Assembly: GCA_963691655.1 (NCBI GenBank)
Contig: OY829327.1
Coordinates: 68,026,079 to 68,090,078 of the forward strand
From: Toxonevra muliebris
Lineage: Eukaryota > Arthropoda > Insecta > Diptera > Pallopteridae
Length of the DNA: 64,000 bases
Reading direction: 5' to 3'
This document shows, in pieces, positions 22,546 through 33,911 of this stretch. The notes below the pieces were generated by a model. The model was given only the letters and a program-made list of their open reading frames with translations, searched no databases and was not told the DNA's origin. How positions within the stretch are numbered: position 1 is the first letter of the stretch; each line of letters begins with the position of its first letter. The position numbers and the translations under genes were made by a program.

Positions 22546-23651
22546 TTATTCTCTTTCCCCACACATTTTTCCGTACCCTATAGCCAGCTATGGGAATATC
22601 CTATTGACGCTGTCTCGCATGCTGACGTCATCGTACTTGTCATGTTATCATGCATTAAAATTATATGTAGTAAGGAAACACTTTTTGAAAGCGACAATTT
22701 TTGTTTTCATATATCTTTTTACTTCTGGCGTTCTTACTTTTTACATACATACATACTTACATATGCATATATGGTGAATGTGTGGATGTATGTGTGAGTG
22801 TACGCGGATAGTATTCACAATTTCTATTGCTGACGTCATGCCAAGTAATATATTCATTCCTCGCATAATATGTTTTTCCGGTAATGAGCTTCACTACTAT
22901 ATTAATAATATTATTTATTAGTGCTTGACAACCTTCCCATATACAATTACATACTTATTGTTAATTTTATTTCATAAATAGTTAACTTCGCTCATGGGTA
23001 TTTCTTATCTGCATATTGAATGATGTAAAATGCCAAATCAGATGTCGAAGATTTTTCTCAACTTCATTTAAATGTTTTTTGAGATTTTGTATACTTCCGT
23101 AAAGTTGGTCCCTCAACATTCAAAAAGCTAAAAATTTTTATGGGAATCGTTTGATATTCATTTATTAGGGTTTGTCAGTCTATTTCCATCGTTTGTTTGC
23201 CTTGTTCTAAAGCATTCTAAAAACAATCCGTGTACCAAATAGCATTGGGATATCTTTAACCCATTTTCAAAAATCGACCAGTGACTTTCGAATTTTCTGT
23301 AGGTTAGCGGGAAATAGATACAACTTAGCAAACCAAAAATGTTATTTTACACCTTTCTAAACTTAAATTATTTTTAGTTTGGGTCAGTTCGTATTTTTAA
23401 CTGTTTCTTAAGCCCCCAAAACCCCCCTCTGCATACGCGCCTGCCTGGTTGAGTAATATTCTCAAGCTTTTTTTCGCGTACCACAGAAGGAAAAAATGTG
23501 TGCTTTGTGTACTTTATGTCCACCAAAACTGTAGCGTATTAATAAATACCGATAAACATGCAACAGATTGAAAAATGTAAAAAATGTGTAAGAATACAGA
23601 TTTTCAATCAAATTCAGCCTTCTCTTAATTCGTTCGCCTTCTATTATCTGC
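22546..23651. other. AT-rich sequence with one hAT-like terminus
   Basis: Near 23410-23445 the reverse complement reads CAGGCAGGCGCGTATGCAG followed by a G6 run, like an insect hAT end. No matching left end was found, so only a fragment can be claimed. Otherwise no genes. Confidence 0.35.
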
Positions 23652-23910
23652 TAGCGTACCACCTTTGGAGGCCTCAAGTACCACTGGTTGCAGGTTTGAT
23701 TGCCGACTTTGTCTAGTGGTTAATTCTCATACATTCTTGTATTCCTATTGATATGAATGGAATGAAATTATATAGGCAATGGCAGAACCACCAAGTGATA
23801 GCAAATTGTCACACGGCCTTTCGGAGCCGAATGCCTAAGCATGTGGTATAACAATGAGCCGTTCTGGCCCAAGTGTGTCCGTAAACAGCCACTTAACCTA
23901 AATAATTTTG
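23652..23910 (+). mobile_element. tRNA-derived SINE, copy 2
   Basis: Shares the body of the 19.84-kb SINE: GTGGTTAATTCTCATACATT, CCAAGTGATAGCAAATTG, ATGAGCCGTTCTGGCCCAAG, AACAGCCACTTAACCTAA. The head has a recognisable B box (GGTTTGATTGCC) but is more diverged, and the A-box region is unclear. The copy is about 25 percent different from copy 1 by eye. Confidence 0.7.
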
Positions 23911-24869
23911 AAATATTCGTAACACAGCCATAGCATTCAATGCATCCATATGTATTTTAGCAATCGTGAGAAATTTGCACTAGCTTGAGTTGACGTAATT
24001 TTCCTTTTTCTCGTCTCCATTCTTATCTATTTATTAGTTTAAAAGAAAGATCGTAATATTATTACAAACCGTCTATCAACTTTAGGTTTTTCAAAAACAA
24101 ATGAAACACCACTAACTTAGCGAACATTTGTTAGTCCTCTCGTTCTAGATACTCCTTGGATCAGCTAGTGTATCTTTCTATATATCTCAGTAAGTACAAG
24201 ACCTTTCGTAAAACTATAGAAATATAATCTCTTCGAAAAACTTACGATTTTCATTATTAAATACTAGTTATTAATACCGAATTTATGTAGAGTTTAATAT
24301 TTTAAATAATATTTACCATTTATATATTATTATATAAATAAGTATTACTATGTAATCACAATCTAAGTTTTATGTTTGACCGCTTAAAATTTCTTCAACT
24401 GCTAACCAGAAATCTCGTAATAACAGAGGAACGCGTGCCACTAACACAAACTGCTGCAAAATATCAGTTATTTTCGATTATAATGAATGCAGTAGCATAA
24501 ATAACAATTACAACAGCACAAACGAATTGAAACAACGTTCAGGTGTCAAATGAGAAGCCCTCCAGCGGCTGGAGATACCAACAACAATCTGGTAATCGCA
24601 ACAGATGTATATAGTTTGCTGCTGCAAACACAGACAGACATGCACAAGAGAATGAATGTTATGATTATAACATTTCCAAATGCGGAAAAAACTAAAAACC
24701 CAAAATTAATACTGTGCATTGATTTGTACATTTGCATGTGGTAGTAAGTAGAGTTATTTTTCCATATATGTATGTACAGCGGTCTCATTTCAAGATTCTT
24801 ATCCTTGTGAAGGTATAGTGTAATAGAATGTTAGCAACTATTACAATAATATCTTGATGTGAAAATTGT
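23911..24869. other. AT-rich sequence; short repeat shared with 47.5-47.6 kb
   Basis: About 24075-24142 (CTATCAACTTTAGGTTTTTC, ACTAACTTAGCGAACATTTG, TTAGTCCTCTC) resembles 47550-47618, immediately left of the TTAA element there. The rest has no supported feature. Confidence 0.45.
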
Positions 24870-25552
24870 TTAACCCTTTCATGCCCGAATTTTAATTTAT
24901 GGAGAAAACATGGTTACATAAGACTTCCACAATCATGGTACCAATTTTGGTATCTTTGCATATGCTTGTTTGTCCTTTAAAAAATGTTAAAAAAAGAGCT
25001 GTAGATAACCAACATATTTTATTTTCATATTCTTTTGTCTTTTAAAAACATTTTTTTTTAAATATCAGCCTGGTAGTAGTTAAAATCATTTTTGTTTTTA
25101 AAAATATTGCAAACGATTTTAGGAACAATTTTTCGACTCAGGTTTTTGACCTGACAGAGGACAAAGACAAAAAATAAAAAAAAAAAAATAATGGCAACCA
25201 TCAATTGTGAATATCTAACAGAACTAAATGCATATTACACAGTGCAACAAAAATTTTATGCGTGAGATTTCCCCACGGTTTTATAGTAATTTGGATCACT
25301 AATCACAACTGTGTACTCTGTTTTTCGCCAACACATCTAGTTCTCTCATAATATGGACCTGAAGTCGGAGAAAATGAAGTCTTCAGGGGCTATTAAGAAA
25401 TTTTTTTTATTTCAACATATACGAATTTGATGTCTGAAACAAAGTTGTTGAATTTTGGTGCACTGTGTTATTATTAGTAGAATTTACCAAGCACATCAAC
25501 CCACATGAAATTGAATGTTGCCTTTAGGCAACAGGGAGCATGAAAGGCTTAA
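24870..25552. mobile_element. TTAA-flanked element (CCCTTTCATGCCC ends) with nested MITE
   Basis: The body is 24874-25548, bounded by TTAA at 24870-24873 and 25549-25552. Ends are CCCTTTCATGCCCG and (reverse complement) GCCTTTCATGCTCCC. Sequence homologous to 47623-48070 runs through it (GGTTAC..AGGTCTTCCACAATCAT-like block, TTTGTCCTTTA, TTTTCATATTCT, AGGTTTTT). Removing the 230-bp MITE and one TTA leaves about 442 bp, close to 448 bp in the other copy. Non-autonomous; likely moved by a piggyBac-type transposase. Confidence 0.8.
25235..25470. mobile_element. TTA-flanked MITE inserted in the TTAA element
   Basis: The element spans 25238-25467 (230 bp), flanked by TTA at 25235-25237 and 25468-25470. 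Ends are CACAGTGCAACAAAAATTTT and (reverse complement) CACAGTGCACCAAAATTC. The 3-bp TTA duplication would suit a PIF/Harbinger-like transposase, though the termini are not the usual Harbinger ones. The homologous copy at 47.6 kb lacks it. Confidence 0.75.
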
Positions 25553-25784
25553 TAGTTATTATCAGGGAGCGGATTATAAGCGAATGATAAAGTATCTATG
25601 CGCTTCAAGCCCCCGATTCCAAAAACAGTAGTTTTTGCCTAAACCGAACTCGGGTTAAGACGAAATTGTGGCTAAGACAAACCAAATCTAAAAGTACGCT
25701 TAAGACAATCTATCTTTTGGTTAGGACGTCTGTCCTCCTCGACGATCACAACTTTTTTCCTTATAACATTTTAGTAAGGCGCTT

Positions 25785-26205
25785 ATTATTAGTTGACACT
25801 TGGTATTTCGTTTTGTCCTCGTTCACTGGAAAACCCACTCGGCGAGATTCCTTTTCCAGGTTGGAGAATGCTACGCTGATTGCTCGGGCATTCTGGACAA
25901 TGATGTCAATATTCTCAGCATAAGCAAGCAGTATAACACACTTGTAAAAGATAGTGTCTGAGATGTCGGTGCTTGCAGGTCCAATTATTTTCTCCAGCAT
26001 AAGATTGAAGAAGTTTCACTATAGGGAATCATTTTGTCTGAAACTTCATTTGGTATCAAACGTGTCATTTTGCAAAATCTAATGAGCTTCTAAGAAATAA
26101 CATAACCAGGCATTCTGGCGTACAAGTGATCCCTCGATGAATATATGGTGGGTGTCGCGTTGTTTTTCTCGGATCTTTTCCAGGATTTAGCGTAGAGATA
26201 ATATT
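25785..26205 (-). pseudogene. Non-LTR retrotransposon reverse transcriptase fragment
   Basis: Minus-strand pieces in the order expected of a LINE palm domain: ILEKIREKQRDTHHIFIE near 26205-26150, then a region where the first catalytic block is degraded. LIRFCKMT and a FDTK.SFRQNDSL-like block follow (26080-26020), with FNLMLEKI and LLAYAENIDII (25995-25900). The YADD box is YAEN here, so the catalytic aspartates are lost. The piece then continues with NEDKTKYQVST. The open stretch 25761-26000 is one part of this. Frameshifts and stops occur throughout. The clade cannot be fixed by eye. Confidence 0.8.
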
Positions 26206-27930
26206 TGGTCAAAGGTTGAATTACCAAGCCTCAAACAACAAAGATAAAGTCCGATTAGTTTATTTGAACCCCGACACGTTGTTGAATGTTGTTGAAAACG
26301 CCTTTCAAAATGAAAAAATACAAAAAAATTTTAAATTTTCCATATATTTTGCCCTCTAACTACGGTATTCCTTAAGATATATAAGCAATGCATATAGAAA
26401 CTTAGTCATCAAATGAATAAAAATAAAGTTACGGGCAAGTACATGCTTTAACCTATCAAAACTTTTTTTTCGGCTTTAATTCCAGATTTTTGTCTCTATT
26501 TTCATTGTCACACTGTGTATTTTGTCTAGATTCGTGGATATTACAAAACGAGCTTGAGAGTCTCGGAGACTCATAGTATGCATCCTAGGATTAAGATAGT
26601 TGGGTAGTGATGTCTTGAATATGAATGATATTCATAATCTTCCTTTTCATCAGTGAAACAAAGAAGTTCGAGGTTGAGAGACCTTAGTCTTTTCTTCTTC
26701 TCATTTACCCCCTCATAATTCTGTCCTATGTTTTTACTTTCTTAAACTGATTCTATATCGGGTATAGCACAATGATCCTTGTGGCTGAGTGCTTTGGAAC
26801 TGCCTTACTGACGTCAATTTCGAGAATAGATGGTAGTTTCCCATCCGCGGATTGGTTAGAAGTTTCAGTGGAAAGTTTTTAGTGTAATGGATTCCAATCC
26901 CAATGACCAATCATTTATTCCAAATCAATGGAAACCCGCCACAGACATAACTTCGCACTCTGCCGGGTGTCAGTTAAATATCCATATGGACGCAAAGAGG
27001 AGGCTGTGTGTCGACTTGAAATGAAATGAAACAAGGATCGAATATAAGCTCACCCGCATGTTACCTAATATAATTATGGATTTGGCATCACTTTTATTAA
27101 ATGCATGTTGTGAATTACCTTAGTTTTTTCTTAGTAAATCTGAAATCTATCATTATTGAATTGTAAAGCGACTTGAATACACATATTAATTAAAAAATTA
27201 TAAAACCAAAACCGCTTGACTTTTAGTCTTCACAGTTAAATTGCCTTAATTTCGAACGTTGACATACGCTCAGCAATGATTAGGCGCAATTATTCAAAGC
27301 AATACCAGAAATCGGGAATATTCTCTAATGTTAAGATTGTAAAATGTAAATAAAAATAAAAAACAGATGTACAGTGAACACAGAAACTAAATAGTTAAAG
27401 AAATGTAATTCAATTTAATACTAAGCCCAAAAGTTATTCAATGCTTACAAAGAAGCTGCACAACTCATTTGCGTTTATGACGAAAAAAATTTTTATGCAG
27501 TCAAATACATATCGTTGGTTTTCTACCAGAACCACGAAAGTACAATATGTTGTTTTGACAAAACAGAATTAAAATGTTTAAACTTCCTCAAAATTTCATA
27601 TAAATTAGAAAGTTTTTGAAAAGAAAATCTGCGACTTTAAAGCCAAAATGGGATATCAAATTCGGGTTTTGGTAAACTGTTAAATATATTTAGCGCGAAA
27701 ATGCACTTTCGTGGTTCTAGTACTCCTTACAATATCTACAATGTATATGAATAGACATATACAAATTTGAGTATACTTATGGAAAAGTTTTGACAGGTAA
27801 TTGTGGCCATTCTAATGAAAAGAGCACAACACCAGTGACAACAACAACACCGATAATGAAAACAGATATTAAAGACCACAGAAAAGCAATAACTGCAAGC
27901 AACATTATCAAATTCAATGGTAAGAAAAAC

Positions 27931-27952
27931 TACATACATACATACATACATA
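27931..27952. repeat. (CATA)n microsatellite
   Basis: Five uninterrupted tetranucleotide units. Confidence 0.85.
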
Positions 27953-28170
27953 GCAAAGGATAGGAGACAGGAAAGATAATCTCGTAGTTTAAGCTGCAAC
28001 AATTTTTAATGCATTTATGTTTGCATTTGCGCATGCGTGCATGAGCACCACAACTAAATAAGTTTAATTGACATCGCATACAAACACACACACACATTGA
28101 CAAACACGCATACATACACAAAAAGATTAAGGAGCGAACGAAAGGAACAACTGAATAGGCAAACACACGC

Positions 28171-28209
28171 ATAGATAGATAAATGCATATGTAGATAGAT
28201 AGATAGATG
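28171..28209. repeat. (AGAT)n interrupted microsatellite
   Basis: Two runs of AGAT/ATAG units separated by AAATGCATATGT. Confidence 0.8.
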
Positions 28210-28932
28210 CATACAAAGCAGGGATACTTTTCCTTTTTTTAAGTGTACTTTTATTGTCAGAGCGTAACTTTTATTTCGAGTGTTCTTTATTTCTTTGGAA
28301 GTGATTTCATTTGAGATTTCGCTGTCGAATCGCATTTCATGCTGTTGCTGTCGCTGCTGCTACTAGTCAGTTCCATTGAGCAGCAACATTGAGTGAATAA
28401 TACCACAAACAGCGAAACACCGACCAACAACATTTACTGAAAACAGTAGCAACGGAATGATGGCAGCTGTTGATGGTGATGATGAACCGCAACAAATTTT
28501 CGTAATTTCTTTTATTTGGTTTTTGTTGTTGTTTTTATCTTTTGTGCACAACGTTGGAATAAATACGTAAAATAAAGTTTGCGCAGGCGCGCACACAAAT
28601 CACAGTGAAAAAAGGAAACTAAAAAAAAAAAATAGTGTTGGCATACATCTTCAAAAGTTGTTGGCAATACAAAAATAACAACAATGAATATTATTATGAT
28701 CATATATGTGCATACATACAAATTGTTCATACATATATCCAGGTACATATTCATAATGGTGATGACTGTGGTCAATTGGAAAGAAAATTAGGAAATAAAA
28801 GTCAATGCTATATTTTTATGTTGATTGTGCCAACTTCACTCGCTGTGATTAAAACAAAAAGAATTTATAGAAAACTACTCAGTATTTAAGGAGTTTAATG
28901 TAAATATTTCAAGTCAGAATGGAATTTGATAC

Positions 28933-29043
28933 ATTAGCCCTATTCACGATTTGGTGCAAATAGTCTTGCATCATTGCAAATGTAAAATATTTATGCTATA
29001 GCAACAACAAATATATTCGGTATGCAATAAAAATAGGGCTATT
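28933..29043. mobile_element. 105-bp MITE with AGCCCTATT ends
   Basis: The element spans 28936-29040. Ends AGCCCTATT and (reverse complement) AGCCCTATT are perfect 9-bp inverted repeats, with further weak matching inward (TGCAAAT versus TGCATAC). Both sides carry ATT, a possible 3-bp duplication. Confidence 0.55.
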
Positions 29044-29589
29044 ATATAGTATTATAAAATGAGTATCGCGTCTACGCTCGTCGTCACCCTTACGAAAACT
29101 GTCTTCGTATCTATTCGGAGGGATGTGAAAAATTAAATTCGAAACTCAGGATTGATAATTGTTTGTATGTATTGCAGGATAATATAATACTGGATATTGT
29201 ATCAAGCTGTCCTTGAATGTATAAGTTTATACATTGTTCTACTGTCATATATACGAACTTCAAAATTCAATATTAATTGTGTATTCTGATGCTCAGCTTT
29301 AGATTTAAAAATTTCTAACCATGCTATCAAGTGAGCAAGTGAGTTATGTAACTGTGTAAAAGGAAAAACAAAACATTTCAAATATATGTATTAGCTTAAA
29401 AAAAATTATGAGTTTTGTTATTAAGAATGCTCATCAGGAAAAATTTTGATTGAAGAACGAAAAAGATATTCGGTTATTTCGGCAACCAAACAACGGTTAA
29501 AAAATTCAGATCAAAGAAAATTTTTTAATATTATTTTGATTTGAGGTAATTACGCCTCCTCACCACTTTCCGTCAATTTTCGATTTCCA

Positions 29590-29862
29590 AATCTAAAATT
29601 TCAAAGAGAAGCAATGAAGAGAATAAGCCGTCTCATACAACTATCTCACAAAACTTGATTTTGGATAATCCAAAAACGATGTCATGAATGGACGACGTGG
29701 TCATGTACGGCCATGTTTAAATTCAGACTTCTAATGTCTAATTTTCGTTAACGATGGAGCAAGGTTGCCTTAAAGAAAATCCATTTCTGTTTTGATTTCA
29801 TCATCGGTCATTTCTTTTAAATTGAGGAATTTAATAACTGAACGATTTTCAACTTTTTCCAT
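29590..29862 (-). pseudogene. Mariner transposase N-terminus, decayed
   Basis: From an ATG at 29860-29862 (minus) the frame reads MEKVENRSVIKFLNL, then KEMTDDEIKTEMDF. This is the first helix-turn-helix region of mariner-family transposases, which starts near the protein N-terminus. A stop follows, then GNLAPSLTKI and EFKHGRT in the same register, then decay. Only the DNA-binding part survives; the DDD catalytic core is absent. No terminal repeats were found. The overlapping plus-strand frame 29792-30076 is not a gene. Confidence 0.8.
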
Positions 29863-30179
29863 TTTTCAAAAAGTTTCTGAGGTACACTACTTCAAGCGCT
29901 TGCCAGCAAAAAACCAAACGATGGGTTTGGCTCAAACTTTGACAGTTGTTGTTCAACCCTCCAGATTCCAATCCCTCCTCTATACGGGCTTCATCAAAAG
30001 AGATGGAATTGCCACTATAACAGTTTTCTTTTGCTACATTTTATCATATCGTTTAGGGAATTTCCCAAGCTTTTAAAAAAGTTATGAGCTATGATGCGTA
30101 TTACAGAAGTTAGCGACACTAAAAGTAAAAAATTTGTGAAAAATAAAAAAAAATAAATAAAATACTTCCCGTCATACTA

Positions 30180-30420
30180 TCCAGACAGGCTGTGGATAGC
30201 TGGGAATCTGAATGTTTTATATAAAATATTTAATTACTTAAAACAAATTGATAAAAAGCTCATTCAATAACAAATTTAACCTTTACCACTTCATAAAACC
30301 ACGCCCATTAGTTTATTTTTGGGTTTTTAAAACAGTTTATGATTTTTACCCTAATATAAATCAATTCCGATATTTTTTAATCAATCCAAAATTTGGGAAC
30401 TAGAGGGTTAAAGGATGCCA
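30180..30420 (+). repeat. Dispersed repeat, second copy at 38.29-38.53 kb
   Basis: Shares ACTTAAAACAAATT, AATAAAAAGCTCATTCA, ACTTCATAAAA.CACGCCCATTA, TTT.TGGGTTTT-like and GGAACTA..GAG.GTTAAA with 38335-38530 in direct orientation. About 75-80 percent alike by eye. The other copy is inside a TA-flanked element. Confidence 0.65.
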
Positions 30421-32614
30421 GATGTTAAATATATAATAGATTTTTTGTGTGTGTTGCCATCAGTTGTAAATTCGAGTACTTATTAATCAGCCTAGAAATC
30501 GTGAACCAGTTACAAACTAAATTCGAGTGCGAATTAACCGCTAACGAAAAGTTCGGATTGAAACGAAAAGTTCTCGGTACCCTGCTTTCTATGCAGGCAG
30601 TTTGGCATATTGCGTGACAAAAACAGATATTTAACCCTAAGAAGAATATTTTTTACTCTTTCCTATGTTTACTTTTATAACGCATTGACTAAAAGTGAAC
30701 AACTGAAGTTAGCTGAACTTCATGATTCTAGGATAGTTCAAAAGAAGATGGTGTTTCGGTTTCAATGGTTTTGGGAAAACTGTTTAATACAATGTTCAGA
30801 AATTAGAGTATTCCATAAATAAAGTTAAAGACTTTTGCTAATAAAATATACAAAATTTCATTTAATGTATTGTAAACATCTCAAATTTTTCTATCTTCGG
30901 TATAAGGTTACTGATGAATATTCCAAAATGTCTCATTAAACAAAGAACCAAATGAAGGAGCCAACCAATCAGTTTGAAAGCTATTTTATTGAATGATAAT
31001 ATATAGGCAAATATTTGACATATAAATCAAAGTAAATATGTGATTTAAGAAATAAAAGTATTGAAACAAGAATATTTTCATCAATTTTGAATGATCCGAA
31101 AACTGCGAAAAATACAGAAATAAATTATAATTCATTATAGCATTAACTAAAAAATAAATAATTTTAAAATGTACTTATCTACATAAGTTCAGTAATAAAT
31201 ACATTTCATAAATTAAATTTTTTGTTATGTTAAATATATATTAAAACTTTTACAATTTGCCCCGTAATTTTTAAACCGTGTTTGTGTAGCACTACAGTCG
31301 CGTTCACACACGAAATTTTACTAAGCTCTGAATTTCCTTGTTAAACCAAAAAAAAACCTAATACGATTTTTAGCGAACAAACGTTTCAATTTAAATTTTT
31401 TATATTAATTAATTGTTAATAGTTCAATGGCCTGAAACTATCTTATTTAAAAGCATTGGAAAATTTCTCGCCTGAAGTTTATTTGCCCTGTTGTGCGGTG
31501 CTTTCAACAAATTATTTTTCTGTAATATTCTAAGAAAAATTGAAGTCACTTTTTCAAGCGAATTGTACTCGCAAATAAAAACTTCATTAAAATTTTTTAT
31601 ATGTTAAAGCGCGTGCTAAAAAGCAACCGCAAATTCAACAAAAGCTGAATTCAATTTGCTTGAAAGCACTTCAACCTGAAAAATGAAATGTACTTGAGCA
31701 TCAGTTGCACTTAAAAAAATTATGTTATTTCTACCACTAAAAGTGTAAATGCTTTATTCTAAAAACAAAAATGGTAGAGAAAATTGCCGCGGCTGATTAT
31801 AACTTTTGACATCTTTTGAAATCATATATTTAATACTTATTTATTGCTAGTAACCTACCTGCGCAATGTATTTGAATTCCGAAATCAAAGACAGAAAGTC
31901 TAGTGCAAATGTGAGTTGTGCGCATGCGCATGTTTTATATGAGTATATGTGTATATTTGACAACTAACACATACAAAAAATTCTCAAACGGTTTCAGGGC
32001 CAGATACAGAATAAAAATTTAGCCCATTTTAAAAAATTACGAATTTTTGTAAAAGCTTTTAATTCTTTTGAGTAGGAAGGAGCATAAGTTAATTCTTTTG
32101 AGTATTGATTTGTTTTTCTCTCTTAACCACATAAAAAGTCCTTATAGTTATGCGGGTTTGCAGCTGCAGGAAAGCATTCTTTTAAAAAAAAAACTTTTAT
32201 TTTTAGTAAATTTTGCTTGCTTAGTGGTACTGGCACTTTCACGGAAGGAACTGCTTCTTTATGTAAATATTTGATTGCAAGCCCAATATTTTCATTTTCT
32301 TTGTGGTCTTCCAAATGAAAATAAGTGCAGAAAATTTGTACGTTTCTAAGTGCCTTGTTATGTAGACGATCACGGTCACGTCATGGGCACGTTGTTACTT
32401 CAATATAAAGAGCAAAATATGACCAGCACGCTCACCAAATGGTTTGCCTTTCAATGCCGAATCATGAAATCAAACCAGTGTTATTTTGCGAAATTATTCG
32501 TAATAATGCACTTTTAGGAGCAAAATACTACACTTTTAATGACAAACGAAAGATAATGGACTGAAATCTGCTTTAATGGCAACACTTTAACAGACTTTTT
32601 CGAACTACAAGATA
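30421..32614. other. AT-rich sequence, nothing recognised
   Basis: Scattered 60-70 codon frames have no recognisable content. No element ends could be paired. Confidence 0.4.
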
Positions 32615-33021
32615 CATTAGGTACAATTAGCACATTTTAGGTACAATTTATCATTGGCCAAAATAAATTTAACACTAATTAATTACAAAAAGAAATATTT
32701 TGTAATAAGTATTGCCCAATTTCAAAGCTCACAGCTCTGATATTGCTGTTTATAAAGGGAAAAATATTGCAAAAATAATTTTTCAAATCGAATAAAGTTT
32801 ATTGGTGCCAAAAGAGGATCAAAGTCATTAGAAGATTTTTTAAATTTAGCAACAATTTTTTTTAAATGTAAACTTCTTATGACTTTGAACCTACTTATAA
32901 ACAGTAATAACAAAGAAATGAAAATTAAATTTCTTACAAAAACGATAAGCCAATGAAGTATACTATTTTAGGTACATTCATGCTCATTTAGGTACAACGT
33001 TTTCGGTCAATTAGGTACAAT
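32615..33021. mobile_element. Repeat with TTAGGTACA-rich ends
   Basis: TTAGGTACA or TTTAGGTACA occurs near 32617 and 32637 and again near 32967, 32987 and 33007, all in one orientation and none between. This is the reverse complement of GTACCTAA, similar in layout to the GTACCAA clusters at 1-612, so the two may be related elements on opposite strands. No duplication was identified. Confidence 0.4.
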
Positions 33022-33247
33022 TTGAAATTTGGAAATTTCATCACTGCTACACACTCGTATATTGTCTCTCGCGCTCAAGCCATAAGCCTTTACCCACCTT
33101 TACCGCACTGCTTCATCTTTTGAGAAACTATAAAAAAATTAATAATGCTAATTTGGCCGTGTTTGCATCTTCATATTCTTACGAATGAAAATTATATTAT
33201 CAGATATCTTTTTTTCACATAAGTAGCACCTGCCGGACATTATCATT

Positions 33248-33415
33248 GTGGCTACTCACACGGGCGCAAACATGAAAGTCTGTCTAAAAGAGAGAGGTAG
33301 AAAAAATAGGTAGTAAGAAAGAGATGGAAACTCGCATGCCTTTTTCCAACAAACTATTTTCTCTACCACTCTCTTTCAGACTGGCGTTCATGCTTGCGCC
33401 TGTGTGAACAGCCAC
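33248..33415. mobile_element. 168-bp foldback MITE
   Basis: Left GTGGCTACTCACACGGGCGC..CATGAAAG, AGAGAGAGGTAGAAAAAAT; right (reverse complement) GTGGCTGTTCACACAGGCGC..CATGAACG, AGAGAGTGGTAGAGAAAAT. Inverted repeats of about 60 bp cover most of the element, so a single strand would fold into one long hairpin. No target duplication is evident. Confidence 0.75.
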
Positions 33416-33660
33416 TTTAATTATCTCAAATTAAAAAATTCCCAGTAAAAATATATTGTGAATGCTTAGAAATTCGGTCTTCTTTATTTCGCCTTTGTTT
33501 TGAATTGACAAAAAATTTTCAGCCGCTCCTGAGTTTTTTTTTTAATTATATGTCATTTTTGAACGATGAGTAATTGGTTGTCTCGCTCAGGTAACTATAT
33601 GTCTGGGCTGTAATGTTTGCGTTTGGATATTCATTGTACTGACAATATAGAAGTTTTACA

Positions 33661-33911
33661 TATCGCACCATGAGAATAGAAATGTAGTAAGTTTCAAAAT
33701 GACAATATTCAGTTTGTGATTGAATAATGTATTTTCAACCGCTCTTTTCAATGGAACACTGCCGAAACTTCCATCTCTTATTGTTTAGGCGCTATTTAGC
33801 CAACCACAATTTTCCACCCCATGAAACATCGCATTATTACAATGTTTGGAAAGCAATTATCTCAGAACTATGTTTTGGAAGTTATTACACTTCTATTCTC
33901 ATGGTGCGATA
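33661..33911. mobile_element. TA-flanked MITE, 247 bp
   Basis: The body is 33663-33909. Left TCGCACCATGAGAATAGAAA and right (reverse complement) TCGCACCATGAGAATAGAAG continue as an imperfect ~40-bp inverted repeat. TA lies at both edges (33661-33662, 33910-33911), as in Tc1/mariner insertions. The 72-codon plus frame 33727-33945 crosses the right end and is not a gene. Confidence 0.75.

Larger units (their letters stand above)
26206..28932. other. Intron-like DNA with microsatellites
   Basis: No gene or element boundaries were found. It holds CATA repeats (27931-27952), CA-rich tracts (28080-28120), AGAT repeats (28171-28209) and a CTG-like cluster near 28338-28365. Minus-strand frames of 77-93 codons at 27.7-28.8 kb arise from these repeats. 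Confidence 0.45.

Noticed and set aside
23405..23450. Complete hAT element ending at the C-rich CAGGCAGGCGCG terminus
   Set aside because: No left end or target duplication could be paired in the preceding kilobases.
8622..28209. CRISPR-like or other spaced repeats
   Set aside because: Repeated words are simple microsatellites or transposon subterminal motifs; there are no regular repeats with unique spacers.
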